DNA of 64,000 bases, taken from positions 45,233 to 109,232 of the forward strand of contig JAFTXW010000014.1 of assembly GCA_017461445.1 (NCBI GenBank). The letters run 5' to 3'. The position numbers and the translations under genes are program-made. Below the pieces are notes generated by a model that saw nothing but the letters and a program-made list of their open reading frames with translations, did not search any database and was not told where the DNA came from. The stretch comes from Oscillospiraceae bacterium. GTDB taxonomy: Bacteria; Bacillota; Clostridia; Oscillospirales; Oscillospiraceae. Position 1 is the stretch's first letter. Each line of letters opens with the position of its first letter. This document shows, piece by piece, positions 33,623 to 42,307 of the stretch.

Positions 33623-33872
33623 TATGTCCCCCGTCGCTGAAGCAGCGTCAAATGCTTCTCTGGTTGTCCCAGAAGGCAACGGCTTCCCCCATCCAATTTC
33701 GTTCAGCTTCTTCGCAAAGGGCATTCTTGATTTTGATGCCGTCACTCGGGACCGGGTGGATCCCTCGGTATACGACGAACCCCGGAACTCCGGCGACCAT
33801 CTCCACCCGGGCACCATCGGCGGCGGAAGAATGGCAAAAGAAGCCTTTCGGGTACTGACCGCCAAACGATAA
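33619..33872 (+). pseudogene. C-terminal fragment of an SGNH/GDSL hydrolase
   Basis: ILDFDAVTRDRVDPSVYDEPRNSGDHLHP, followed by GGGRMAKEAF, matches the end of GDSL/SGNH esterases, including the catalytic Asp-x-x-His (SGDHLHP). Just upstream a different frame reads KQRQMLLWL, like the preceding helix, so a frameshift is likely. The N-terminal Ser block is absent. The fragment starts right after the recombinase terminator, as though the rest was lost when the element inserted. No start or ribosome binding site fits. Confidence 0.65.
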
Positions 33873-34025
33873 ATCCCGCAAGCGGATTCCGTCATGCCTT
33901 TGCCGGTTACTGGGCGTTGTCACCGGGACGCAGGTATTCCAATGACCCCAATCCCATTTTTCGATACCCCTGGTATCACATCAATTGCATTGCCGCATTT
34001 CTTGTAGGAAAAATTGCACGGTTTC

Positions 34026-34054
34026 TTGCTTTTTTCAACAGCTTGTGGTATAGT
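34026..34054 (+). promoter_or_regulatory. Promoter of the LRR lipoprotein gene
   Basis: TTGCTT (34026-34031), 17-bp spacer, TATAGT (34049-34054). Confidence 0.6.
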
Positions 34055-34088
34055 GAAATGGATTATGTTTACCGGAGGCAGATTCTTA

Positions 34089-35660
34089 ATGAAACTGTTG
34101 AAAATAGCCCCTGTCTGCATGGCACTCTGCCTTTCCCTCTGCCTTGCGGGCTGCGGGAGCAATACCCGTACCCCCTCCCCGTCCAATATCCCGGTCCATA
34201 CCTTCGGCGGCACCGAGGAGGCCACCCAGCCGGAGGAGACCACACTTCCCGCCGAGACCACCGCCCCCACGGAGGATCCCCTCACCCAGGTAGAGGACAT
34301 CACCGCCGTGGTCACTGCGGAGGACATCTCCATTCTGGAGCAATACCCCAACCTGAAAAAAGCCGACCTGACCGGAAGCACCTGCTACGCCGCCATTGCA
34401 GAGTACATGGCCGCCCATCCCCAGGTGGAGGTGATCTTCACCCTTTCCCTGGGTGGTGAAGAGCTTCCCGGGGACACGGAGGAGCTGACCCTGGCCGAGG
34501 GCGAATACGATTACGCTCTTCTGCTGGAAAATCTAAAATACCTGCCCAACCTCACCGGCCTGTCCCTCCCCCAGACGGCACTGACGGCCCAGCAGCTGCA
34601 GGAGCTGACCGCCGCCTATCCCGACCTGCCCATTTCCTACACCGTGGTGGAGTTCGGCATCGAATACGACAGCGCAGCCACGGAGCTGGATCTGTCCTTC
34701 CTGAAAGCCACCCAGGCAGAGCAGGCCGCTGGCCTGCTGGCAAAGCTCCCCGCCCTGACCAACGTAGAACTGATGAACGGCACCTACAGCAGCCTGACCC
34801 TTTCTGACGTGAAGCTGCTGGCGGATGCCGCCCCCAATGCGGCCTTCCACTATGAATTCTACCTCTTCGGCAAGCGGGTCTCCACCGCCGACACCTCCCT
34901 GGAATACACCAAATATTCCATCGGCAACGACGGCATCGAGCAGATCCGCCAGGCCCTGGACATCATGCGCCAGTGTACCTATGTGAAGCTGGATAACTGC
35001 GGCGTGGATAACGAGGTCATGGCCCAGCTGCGAGAGGATTACCGGGACCGGGGCGTGAAGATCGCCTGGCGCATCTGGTTCGGCAAGTACACCGTTATGA
35101 CGGACACGGAAAAAATTCGCGCCGTTTACAACGTCTTCGACACCACCTGCCACGACCTGATGTACTGCGAAGACGTGAAGTACATCGATATGGGCCATAA
35201 CGACAGCCTGACTGATCTTAGCTGGGTGGCCTACATGCCCAACCTGGAGATCATGATCATCTCCGGCTGCGCCGTCACCGACCTGACCGGTTTTGAGAAC
35301 TGCAAGAAGCTGGAATTCCTGGAGCTGGCCAGCTGCGGCTATCTGGAGGATCTGACCCCCCTGGCGGGCTGTGAGAGCCTGAAATACCTGAACATCAGCC
35401 ACACCAAGGTCACAAATCTGATGCCCCTGGACGGCCTTCCCCTGGAGCGGTTTGTATGCGTGAAACCCAAGGTGCCCACCGCCGAGCGGGAGACCTTCGC
35501 CGCCATCCACGAGGACTGTTGGATCAAATACACCGGCTACGAATACGGCGAAGCCTGGCGTTACGACGACAACGGCAAAACCTACAGCGAGATCTACAAA
35601 AAGATCCGCGAAATCTTCGGCTACGACAACATGGTCGTGGAACCGGTTGAGAAAAAATAG
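34089..35660 (+). CDS. Leucine-rich-repeat lipoprotein A
   Basis: A 523-residue secreted lipoprotein: signal with lipobox LCLAGC (Cys about residue 22), a Thr/Pro/Glu linker (about 35-60), then LRR-like beta-strand/helix repeats. Repeats are irregular at first (YLPNLTGLSLPQTALTAQQL) and canonical near the end (MPNLEIMIISGCAVTDLTGFENCKKLEFLEL). It shares the distinctive block NEVMAQLREDYRD, YCED..Y.D.GHN and a tail WRYDDNGKTYSEIYKKIREIFGY with the protein at 53007. Surface LRR proteins usually bind protein or glycan ligands; the partner is unknown. Start ATG at 34089 follows GGAGG. Confidence 0.82.
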   Translation: MKLLKIAPVCMALCLSLCLAGCGSNTRTPSPSNIPVHTFGGTEEATQPEETTLPAETTAPTEDPLTQVEDITAVVTAEDISILEQYPNLKKADLTGSTCYAAIAEYMAAHPQVEVIFTLSLGGEELPGDTEELTLAEGEYDYALLLENLKYLPNLTGLSLPQTALTAQQLQELTAAYPDLPISYTVVEFGIEYDSAATELDLSFLKATQAEQAAGLLAKLPALTNVELMNGTYSSLTLSDVKLLADAAPNAAFHYEFYLFGKRVSTADTSLEYTKYSIGNDGIEQIRQALDIMRQCTYVKLDNCGVDNEVMAQLREDYRDRGVKIAWRIWFGKYTVMTDTEKIRAVYNVFDTTCHDLMYCEDVKYIDMGHNDSLTDLSWVAYMPNLEIMIISGCAVTDLTGFENCKKLEFLELASCGYLEDLTPLAGCESLKYLNISHTKVTNLMPLDGLPLERFVCVKPKVPTAERETFAAIHEDCWIKYTGYEYGEAWRYDDNGKTYSEIYKKIREIFGYDNMVVEPVEKK

Positions 35661-35661
35661 C

Positions 35662-35688
35662 AAAAAGCACCCTCCGGGGTGCTTTTTT
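35662..35688 (+). terminator. Terminator of LRR lipoprotein A
   Basis: Stem GCACCC/GGGTGC extended by A/T pairs (35662-35672 with 35677-35687), T run of six. Confidence 0.9.
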
Positions 35689-35745
35689 CATGCTTTCTGG
35701 TATAATTTTGACAGGATGCGCCAAACTATCCCGGAGGTGAATCCC

Positions 35746-36000
35746 ATGGCAAAGCAAGGCATGGCCCGTCCGGACTGGACGAAGCTGCATCCCAAAAACG
35801 AAGCCTACGTCCCCCAGCTTCAGGGTAAAGCAAAAAGCGGCAAAAAGAAGGCGAACCCCATCATCGCGGGCACCCAGGGTGCCGAATTGAAGGTGTGGCA
35901 CGAAAAGCCCATTTCCCCCGCCCACGGCATCATCGACAACGACCTGGCCCGGGACAATCTGGAAAACGACATCCCCTTCGCCGATCTGCAGGATCTGTAA
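35746..36000 (+). CDS. Small conserved basic protein of unknown function
   Basis: An 84-residue soluble protein: KQGMARPDWTKLHPKNEA, VPQLQGKAKSGKKKANPII, then an acidic end ENDIPFADLQDL. Similar proteins occur across gut Clostridia, but I know no function. It has no signal or membrane segment; the basic middle could bind nucleic acid, which is only a guess. Start ATG at 35746 follows GGAGG; TATAAT at 35701-35706 is a possible -10 box. Confidence 0.68.
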   Translation: MAKQGMARPDWTKLHPKNEAYVPQLQGKAKSGKKKANPIIAGTQGAELKVWHEKPISPAHGIIDNDLARDNLENDIPFADLQDL

Positions 36001-36008
36001 ACAAAAAC

Positions 36009-36058
36009 GCAGAGTGCAAAATGCGGAATTTTCTTCCGCGTTCAGCACTCTGCATTTT
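36009..36058. terminator. Nested hairpin between convergent genes
   Basis: Outer stem GCAGAGTGC/GCACTCTGC (36009-36017 with 36045-36053), inner stem GCGGAA/TTCCGC, followed by ATTTTCATT. Confidence 0.7.
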
Positions 36059-36060
36059 CA

Positions 36061-37431
36061 TTATCCAACCATATACCCCATGCCCAGCAGATTCCGCTGT
36101 TCATAGTACCGGGGCAGGTCACGCCAGCCCTCGCCGGTGGAGGATTTGGTCATGAACACGATCTTCGCCTCCGGGAAGGTATCCTTCACCTGCTGCCGCT
36201 GCTCGTCGGTCAGGCCCCAGTTGCTGGACAGCCAGATGTTTTCCAGATTCGGCAGCTCCAGCAGCGGGGAAATATCCGTGATATCGTTGTAGCACAGGTT
36301 CAGATCCCGCAGCCCCGTGCACCCCGCCAAGGGCGAAATATCCGTGATGCCGTTCAGGAAGGCTTCCAGATATTCCAGATTTTTCAGTTCCCCCAGGGGG
36401 CTCAGATCTGTCACCGGGGTGTCGGCAATGATGAGGTATTTCAGGTTCGGCATATACCGGACAAATTCAATGTTGGTCATACCCTGGTGGCCCAGATCCA
36501 TGCAGACCATGTCCGTCAGGTATTTCACCTCCGTCATGTCCTTGTCCTTCATCTCTACGCCCTCCAGCCCGTCATAGCCCAGCTTGAAGGGCATCAGGGT
36601 GGTGGTGTCCGTCCGCAGCCAGGAATACCCCACCTTCACATTCCAGATAACCCGGGTCTCCGGGTGCCGCTTCCACATGGCGTCCAGCTCCTCGCTGGGA
36701 AGGCCCGTGTCGCACAGGATCAGCCTTTCCAGTCCGCTGAACAGCGGCAGCGCGGCCTCCACCGCATCCACGCTCTCCATTTCAATGCCGGACAGATCCA
36801 CCTCCGCCGCGTCACTGGACAGCTCCACATCAAACAGAAGGAAGGTAAAGCGGAAGCTGACCTTCGGATAAGCCTCTTTCAGAGCCGCCATAGCTTCCAG
36901 ATCGGTAACGGCATCCGTTACCGTGACCTCTGTCAATGCAGGCAGATACGCGATTCTTTCCAACGCTTCCCCCAGCTCTCCGGCGGAAAGCTCCGCAGCC
37001 GTAATATCCATCGGCAGGGTCTGACTTCCGATGGTCACGTTGTAGCTGACCTGACAGTCCGGCAGCACCGCATTCAGTGCTGCCAGTACATCCATTTCCG
37101 GGCAGGTGCCAATGGTGATCCGGTTCAGATTCTGCAAATAGCACAGGTCGTCAAGACCCTCCGTCGTCAGTGCATTGACTTCCAGCTCCTCCGTGTCCAT
37201 TGGCAGGGACAGCCCCTGGAAGGACAGATTCCACAATATCTCGCACTCCGGCAGGGCAGCGCGCAGCTGCTCATATTCCGCCGCCGTGATGGCCTTGTCC
37301 CGCAGATCCAGCTGCTGGATATCGGCAGGATACGTCTCCTCCCCCACCGTTATGTATTCCAGCCCCCGCGCCCCGCAGCCCGCCAAAAGCACCGCCGCAA
37401 GAACCAGCACCGCCAGTAATTTCCGTTTCAC
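36061..37431 (-). CDS. Leucine-rich-repeat lipoprotein B
   Basis: A 456-residue secreted lipoprotein with lipobox LLAGC (Cys about residue 19). The opening block QQLDLRDKAITAAEYEQLRAALP and ILWNLSFQG closely resembles the opening of the protein at 53007 (ILDLRGQDISLEHYNSVHSQLP, IFWDVPFQG). Canonical LRRs fill the C-terminal third (FVRYMPNLKYLIIADTPVTDLSPLGELKNLEYLEA). The start is GTG at 37431, 4 bases after AAGGAGGGGG; the in-frame ATG at 37455 would place that site inside the gene. Function unknown; probably ligand binding at the cell surface. Confidence 0.82.
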   Translation of the reverse strand: MKRKLLAVLVLAAVLLAGCGARGLEYITVGEETYPADIQQLDLRDKAITAAEYEQLRAALPECEILWNLSFQGLSLPMDTEELEVNALTTEGLDDLCYLQNLNRITIGTCPEMDVLAALNAVLPDCQVSYNVTIGSQTLPMDITAAELSAGELGEALERIAYLPALTEVTVTDAVTDLEAMAALKEAYPKVSFRFTFLLFDVELSSDAAEVDLSGIEMESVDAVEAALPLFSGLERLILCDTGLPSEELDAMWKRHPETRVIWNVKVGYSWLRTDTTTLMPFKLGYDGLEGVEMKDKDMTEVKYLTDMVCMDLGHQGMTNIEFVRYMPNLKYLIIADTPVTDLSPLGELKNLEYLEAFLNGITDISPLAGCTGLRDLNLCYNDITDISPLLELPNLENIWLSSNWGLTDEQRQQVKDTFPEAKIVFMTKSSTGEGWRDLPRYYEQRNLLGMGYMVG

Positions 37432-37483
37432 AGAACCCCCTCCTTTTCCACCCATTATCTCCCATTTTCATCCGTATGTCAAT

Positions 37484-37514
37484 AAAAAGAAAGGACACGC
37501 CCTGCGTGTCCTTT
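37484..37514 (-). terminator. Terminator of the ABC transporter operon
   Basis: An 11-bp stem AAAGGACACGC/GCGTGTCCTTT with loop of three bases, followed on the minus strand by CTTTTTATTG. Confidence 0.9.
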
Positions 37515-37520
37515 CGGATT

Positions 37521-38315
37521 TTAAGAAAGCACCAGCTTATCGCTGACCTCGTCGGAACCGGAAGCCTTGCTGAACAGGCTCAGCAGCTGCTCCACCGTCA
37601 GATTCTTCTTCTCCTCACCGGAGACATCCACCACGATGCGTCCGTCGTACATCATGATCAGCCGGTTGCCGTAGGCAATGGCGTCGCGCATGTTGTGGGT
37701 GATCATCAGGGTGGTCAGGTTGCTTTTTTCCACGATCTTCTGAGTAGCGGTAAGCACCTTGTCAGCGGTCTTGGGATCCAGGGCGGCGGTGTGCTCGTCC
37801 AGAAGCAGCAGCTTGGGCTGCTGCAGCGTTGCCATCAGCAGGGTCAATGCCTGCCGCTGTCCACCGGACAGAAGCCCCACCTTCGTAGTCATCCGGTCTT
37901 CCAGACCCAGATCCAGAATTTTCAGCTGCTCCCTATAGCTTTCCCGCTCGGCCTTGGTGATACCGGCCCGGAGGCCTCTGGGCTTGCCCCGGCGGGCCGC
38001 CAGTGCCAGATTTTCCTCGATCTGCATAGTAGCCGCAGTGCCCATCATGGGGTCCTGGAACACCCGGCCGATGTACTTGGCCCGCTTGTATTCCGGCAGC
38101 TTGGTCACATCCACGCCGCCGATGGTGATGGTGCCGGAGTCTACACCCCAGACACCTGCCACGGCATTCAGCATGGTGGACTTGCCCGCGCCGTTGCCGC
38201 CGATGACGGTGACGAAGTCGCCTTCCTTCAAATGCAGGCTGACGCCCCGGAGGGCCACCTTCTCATTGACGGTACCGGCATTGAAGGTCTTGGTAATATT
38301 CTCAATTTTCAGCAT
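37521..38315 (-). CDS. ABC transporter ATP-binding protein (TrpX-type system)
   Basis: A 264-residue ABC ATPase. Walker A is GGNGAGKST (about 39-47), signature LLSGGQRQAL (about 149-158), Walker B LLLLDEHTAAL, and the H-loop MITHNMRDAI. The post-Walker residue is His rather than the usual Pro (DEHT). It energises import with the permease and binding protein encoded just upstream on the same strand; it starts 2 bases after the permease stop. The substrate is unknown (see 39376). Confidence 0.93.
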   Translation of the reverse strand: MLKIENITKTFNAGTVNEKVALRGVSLHLKEGDFVTVIGGNGAGKSTMLNAVAGVWGVDSGTITIGGVDVTKLPEYKRAKYIGRVFQDPMMGTAATMQIEENLALAARRGKPRGLRAGITKAERESYREQLKILDLGLEDRMTTKVGLLSGGQRQALTLLMATLQQPKLLLLDEHTAALDPKTADKVLTATQKIVEKSNLTTLMITHNMRDAIAYGNRLIMMYDGRIVVDVSGEEKKNLTVEQLLSLFSKASGSDEVSDKLVLS

Positions 38316-38317
38316 CC

Positions 38318-39280
38318 TCAGCCCTCCTTCTTGGCAGCCTTCGCCCGCTTGGGAAAGTATTTTTCCTTCCAGGGACGGAAGTAGTTCTCATTCCAGTAGG
38401 GCACTGCCAGGAACACCGCCACGATCAGGGCGGAGATCAGCTTCAAGTAGTTGGAATCGATCTTCAGCAGGCTGATAACTGCCTGGATGACGATGTAATA
38501 GATGACCGCGCCCAGGCTGACGGACAGCAGCTTCATAGCGAAGTTACGGAATATCCTGCCAAAAGCCACCTCGCCGATGATAATGGAGGCCAGGCCAATG
38601 ACGATGGCACCTCGGCCCATGTTGATCTCGGCATAGGACTGGTACTGGCACAGCAGCGCACCGGAAAAGGCCACCAGGCCGTTAGCCAGAGCCAGGCCCA
38701 GCACCTTGTTCACGTTGGTGTTGATACCCTGTGCCCGGGCCATGTTCTCGTTGGCACCGGTTGCCCGTAGGGACGCGCCCCGCTCGGTGCCGAAGAACCA
38801 GTACAGCACCGCGACCACCGCTGCCGTCACCACGCCCACCACGAAAATGGGGTGCTGATAAAAGGGGCGGTTACCTTTGTTCACGTCCTGCAGATACCGC
38901 AGGGACACCAGCAGCTCATAGTTATTCACATTCAGAGCCGTATTGGCCTTCATGCCCATAATGGCAAGATTCACCGACCACAGGCCCAGCTGGGTCAGGA
39001 TGCCCGCCAGAATGGCGGGGATGCCGCACTTGGTGTGGAAGAAGCCGGTCACCAGGCCGGTCAGGACACCCGCCAGGAAGGCCCCCAGCATTGCCACCCA
39101 CACATTGCAGCCGTTTACCATCAGCATCACGCACACCACACCGCCGGTGCAGAAGGACCCGTCCACCGTCAGGTCGGACAGGTTCAGGATACGGTAGGTG
39201 ATGTACAGGCCGATGGCCATGATGCCCCAGATCAGGCCCTGAGAAACAGCACCGGGAAGGGCGTTCAGAAAGCTTGTCAT
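38318..39280 (-). CDS. ABC transporter permease (TrpX-type system)
   Basis: A 320-residue inner-membrane protein of the branched-chain-amino-acid/ribose permease family with 8-9 membrane segments. LIWGIMAIGLYITYRILNLSDLTVDGSF at the N-terminus and LALANGLVAFSGALLCQYQSYAEINMGRGAIVIGLASIIIGE near residue 195 are characteristic. It forms the membrane channel of the importer. Confidence 0.92.
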   Translation of the reverse strand: MTSFLNALPGAVSQGLIWGIMAIGLYITYRILNLSDLTVDGSFCTGGVVCVMLMVNGCNVWVAMLGAFLAGVLTGLVTGFFHTKCGIPAILAGILTQLGLWSVNLAIMGMKANTALNVNNYELLVSLRYLQDVNKGNRPFYQHPIFVVGVVTAAVVAVLYWFFGTERGASLRATGANENMARAQGINTNVNKVLGLALANGLVAFSGALLCQYQSYAEINMGRGAIVIGLASIIIGEVAFGRIFRNFAMKLLSVSLGAVIYYIVIQAVISLLKIDSNYLKLISALIVAVFLAVPYWNENYFRPWKEKYFPKRAKAAKKEG

Positions 39281-39333
39281 AGAGTGATCCTCCGATTTGT
39301 CTATTTTTCAAAATTCCCCATATAGCAGGAGGC

Positions 39334-39361
39334 GGGGGTGCTGCTTTTCAGCAGCACCCCC
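39334..39361 (-). other. Intercistronic mRNA hairpin between binding protein and permease
   Basis: An 11-bp GC-rich stem GGGGGTGCTGC/GCAGCACCCCC (39334-39344 with 39351-39361) lies 15 bases after the binding-protein stop. No T run follows, so it is more likely to stabilise the upstream message than to terminate. Confidence 0.7.
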
Positions 39362-39375
39362 AGGAAGCAAGGGTA

Positions 39376-40401
39376 TCAGCCGATGGCAACGTAGCCCTCG
39401 GGCGCGGTCAGGCCCAGGTCTTCGCAGATCTCGGCATTATACTTGGGAGTAACGGCGGCAGCATAGCCAACGGGCATGGTGGAAATGTCAGCCTCGCCGG
39501 TCAGAATCTTGGCAGCCATCTCGCCGGTGGCGTAGCCCAGATCGTAGTAGCTGATGGACAGGGTGGCGACACCGCAGCCAGAGCAGATGCCCTCTTCACC
39601 GGCGATGATGGGAACACCGGCGGGACGGCAGATGGCATCGATGACATCGGTGCCGGAAGCAACGGCGTTATCGGTGGGAACGTAGATCACATCGGAATAC
39701 TCGCAGGCAGCCTGGGTAACGGCGGGCATATCGTTGGAGTCAACGAAAGCAAACAGCTCGCAGGTGTAGCCCATTTCCTCCAGCAGAGCCTTGACGGTGT
39801 CCACCTGGTACTTGGAGTTGGCCTCACCGGAGCAGTACAGCAGGCCCACGGTCTCAGCATCGGGGAACCACTCGTTCAGCATGGCGGCCTGCTCAGTCAG
39901 GGGAGCCAGGTCGGAGGTACCGGAGACGTTGCCGCCCACGGTGCCGTTGAAGTCCTGAATGCCCATGGCAACGCCGTACTCGGTGACGGAGGTGCCCAGG
40001 ACGGGGATATCGCCGGTAGCGGTGGCGCAGGCCTGGAGGGCGGGAGTGGCGTTAGCCATGATCAGGTCCACCTCAGCGGCCACGAAGGCGTTGGCGATGG
40101 AAGCGCAGGTGTTGGAATCGCCGGCAGCGTTCTGCAGGTCGAAGCTCACAGCGTCTTCGCCCAGGATGGCGACCAGTGCGTCCTGGAAGCCCTGGGTAGC
40201 GGCATCCAACGCGTCATGGGTGACCAGCTGGCAGATACCGACGTTGTAATGTACGGCGGGAGCCTCAGTGCTCTCGGCAGCGGGTTCGGTAGCAGCATCG
40301 GTGGGAGCATCGGTAGCGGGCTCGGTCTCGCCGCTGGAGCCGCAGGCGGCCATGGACAGCAGCATCAGTGCCGCAAGAATGATAGCAAGGATCTTTTTCA
40401 T
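39376..40401 (-). CDS. ABC transporter substrate-binding lipoprotein (TrpX-like)
   Basis: A 341-residue lipoprotein: signal with lipobox LSMAAC (Cys about 20), an Ala/Thr/Glu linker, then a two-lobed periplasmic-binding fold (VGICQLVTHDALDAATQGFQDAL, VDLIMANATPALQACATATGDIPVLGTSVTEYG, GLLYCSGEANSKYQVDTVKALLEEMGY). It belongs to the ABC_sub_bind family, whose TrpX members are linked to tryptophan uptake. No T-box or other amino-acid riboswitch is seen, so the substrate stays open. Start ATG at 40401 follows AAGGAG. Confidence 0.9.
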   Translation of the reverse strand: MKKILAIILAALMLLSMAACGSSGETEPATDAPTDAATEPAAESTEAPAVHYNVGICQLVTHDALDAATQGFQDALVAILGEDAVSFDLQNAAGDSNTCASIANAFVAAEVDLIMANATPALQACATATGDIPVLGTSVTEYGVAMGIQDFNGTVGGNVSGTSDLAPLTEQAAMLNEWFPDAETVGLLYCSGEANSKYQVDTVKALLEEMGYTCELFAFVDSNDMPAVTQAACEYSDVIYVPTDNAVASGTDVIDAICRPAGVPIIAGEEGICSGCGVATLSISYYDLGYATGEMAAKILTGEADISTMPVGYAAAVTPKYNAEICEDLGLTAPEGYVAIG

Positions 40402-40468
40402 TTTCTTTCTCTCCTTCGTTTCCTCCGCGGATACGTTTGTGCGCACCCGGCGGATTCTTGATTGCTCC

Positions 40469-40536
40469 ATGATACCACCCCTTCCCCATTGTGTCAATAA
40501 ATAAATTCAGAAAATCCATTTAATTTTTAAATGGAT
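40469..40536 (-). promoter_or_regulatory. Promoter of the ABC operon with upstream palindrome
   Basis: Minus strand TTGACA (40492-40497), 17-bp spacer, TATCAT (40469-40474). Just upstream is a perfect inverted repeat ATCCATTTAA-TTT-TTAAATGGAT (40514-40536), a candidate regulator site. Confidence 0.7.
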
Positions 40537-40560
40537 AGCATAGGACTTTTCCGCACGAAA

Positions 40561-40591
40561 CCCCAGCCCTGCCGGTGTGGCAGGGCTGGGG
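40561..40591 (-). terminator. Hairpin ending the hydrogenase operon
   Basis: A perfect 13-bp stem CCCCAGCCCTGCC/GGCAGGGCTGGGG with loop GGTGT, followed on the minus strand by a short TTTCG tract. Confidence 0.8.
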
Positions 40592-40603
40592 TGGTATGGA
40601 ACC

Positions 40604-42295
40604 TTATTCGTGATGATTGTGCAGCAGATCATGGGCCTTGCCCTTGAAGTAGCCGTTGTAGAAGACCTCCATCAGGGGGTTCTCGTTGGACTTCTTGATG
40701 GCCATGTCGCCGTCGGCGGCATACAGGCCCTTTGTACGGGTTTCGGCACGCTTGACCTTGGTGCCGTCGGTGGGCTGGCCGCCGCCCATGACACAGCCGC
40801 CGGGGCAGGCCATGATCTCGATGAAGTGGTATTCCTTTTCACCGGACTTGACGGATTCCAGCACCTTCCGGGCATTCGCCAGGCCGGAGGCCACGCAGAT
40901 CTTCACATCGATGCCGTTATAAGGAATGGTGACTTCCTTGATGCCCTTGTCGCCGCGAACGCCGCAGTCGGCAATGGCTGCCAGGGTAGCCGTATCATGG
41001 CCGTCCACCAGCCGGCGCAGGACTGCCTCGGTAACACCGCCGGTAGCACCGAAGATGACGCCGCCGCCGGAGCCGATGCCGAAGGGCATATCGCAGGACT
41101 CGCTGGGCATGGTCTCAAAGTTGATTCCGTGGGCATGGATCATGCGGATCAGCTCGGCAGTTGTCAGCACAGCGTCGGTATCCTTTTCGCCGTAGGTATA
41201 GGCATCCGCCCGCTCCGCTTCCATCTTCTTAGCGGTACAGGGCATGATGGAGACCACATAGGTCTTCTTCCCCTTGGCGTTCGTTTCATCCCGGTAGTAA
41301 TCCTTCAGGATGGCAGAGAACATCTGCTGGGGGCTGCGGCAGGTGGAGATATTCTGCTTGAACTCGGGATACTCATTCTCCACGAACTTGACCCAGGCGG
41401 GGCAGCAGGAGGTCAGCAGGGGCAGCTTCTCGCCTTTGGCCACCCGGTCCAGGAACTCGGCGGACTCTTCCATAATGGTCAGGTCAGCGGTATAGGTGGT
41501 ATCAAAGACCTCATCGAAACCCATCCGGTGCAGTGCCGCAACGATCTTGCCCATGACGTTCTCGCCCTTGGGCAGGCCGAACTCTTCCGCCACAGCCACA
41601 CGGACAGCGGGTGCGATCTGGGCCACCACCCGGGTGTTCTTGTCACCCAGTGCCTGCCAGACATCGGTCATATTGTGGTGGATGGTCAGCGCGCCGGTGG
41701 GGCAGACCACACGGCACTGGCCGCAGCTGACGCAGTTGGTAGCCGCCAGATCCCGGTTGAAGGCGGGGGTCACCATGGCATCGGTACCACGGTGGGCAAA
41801 GCCCAGAACGCCCACGCCCTGGATCTCATTGCACACACGGACACAGTTGCCGCACAGGATACACTTGTTGGGATCCCGGACGATGGAGGGAGAGGAGAAG
41901 TCCACAGGCTGGGTCTCCCGATGATTTTCAAAACGGACGGTATTGATGCCCAGCTGATAGGCCAGCTTTTGCAGGGTGCACTTGCCGTGCTTGTCGCAGG
42001 TGGTGCAGTCCCGGCAGTGGGCCGCCAGCAGCAGCTCCACGATCAGCTTGCGGTGCTTGCGCAGCTTTTCGGTGTGGGTGTAGATGACCATGCCATCCCG
42101 GGGCTCCTCGGAGCAGGAGGCAAAGCAGCGGCCCCGGTCGTCCTCCACGGTACACAGGCGGCAGGCACCGAACACGGACAGCTCCGGCTGGTAGCACAGC
42201 GTGGGGACTTCGATACCGGCCTTGCGGATGATGGTCAGGATATTTTTTTCATTGGTAAATTCGTACTTTTTACCGTTGATCGTAATGGTTCCCAT
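40604..42295 (-). CDS. [FeFe]-hydrogenase catalytic subunit (HndD/HydA type)
   Basis: A 563-residue enzyme that reduces protons or oxidises H2. It carries an N-terminal [2Fe-2S] ferredoxin domain (CYQPELSVFGACRLC), a His/Cys [4Fe-4S] site (HCRDCTTCDKHGKC), two further [4Fe-4S] sites (CILCGNCVRVCN, CVSCGQCRVVCP), and the H-cluster motifs TSCCPAW, MPCTAKKMEAE and MACPGGCVMGGGQP. The layout matches the trimeric NAD(P)-linked, probably electron-bifurcating hydrogenases of anaerobes. It is the last gene of the three-gene operon. The maturases HydE, HydF and HydG are not in this window. Confidence 0.96.
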   Translation of the reverse strand: MGTITINGKKYEFTNEKNILTIIRKAGIEVPTLCYQPELSVFGACRLCTVEDDRGRCFASCSEEPRDGMVIYTHTEKLRKHRKLIVELLLAAHCRDCTTCDKHGKCTLQKLAYQLGINTVRFENHRETQPVDFSSPSIVRDPNKCILCGNCVRVCNEIQGVGVLGFAHRGTDAMVTPAFNRDLAATNCVSCGQCRVVCPTGALTIHHNMTDVWQALGDKNTRVVAQIAPAVRVAVAEEFGLPKGENVMGKIVAALHRMGFDEVFDTTYTADLTIMEESAEFLDRVAKGEKLPLLTSCCPAWVKFVENEYPEFKQNISTCRSPQQMFSAILKDYYRDETNAKGKKTYVVSIMPCTAKKMEAERADAYTYGEKDTDAVLTTAELIRMIHAHGINFETMPSESCDMPFGIGSGGGVIFGATGGVTEAVLRRLVDGHDTATLAAIADCGVRGDKGIKEVTIPYNGIDVKICVASGLANARKVLESVKSGEKEYHFIEIMACPGGCVMGGGQPTDGTKVKRAETRTKGLYAADGDMAIKKSNENPLMEVFYNGYFKGKAHDLLHNHHE

Positions 42296-42307
42296 ATGCT
42301 ACCCTCC

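Noticed and set aside
33536-33895. A 119-codon minus-strand frame after the recombinase
   Set aside because: The plus strand carries recognisable SGNH hydrolase sequence with the catalytic Asp-His pair; the minus frame has none.
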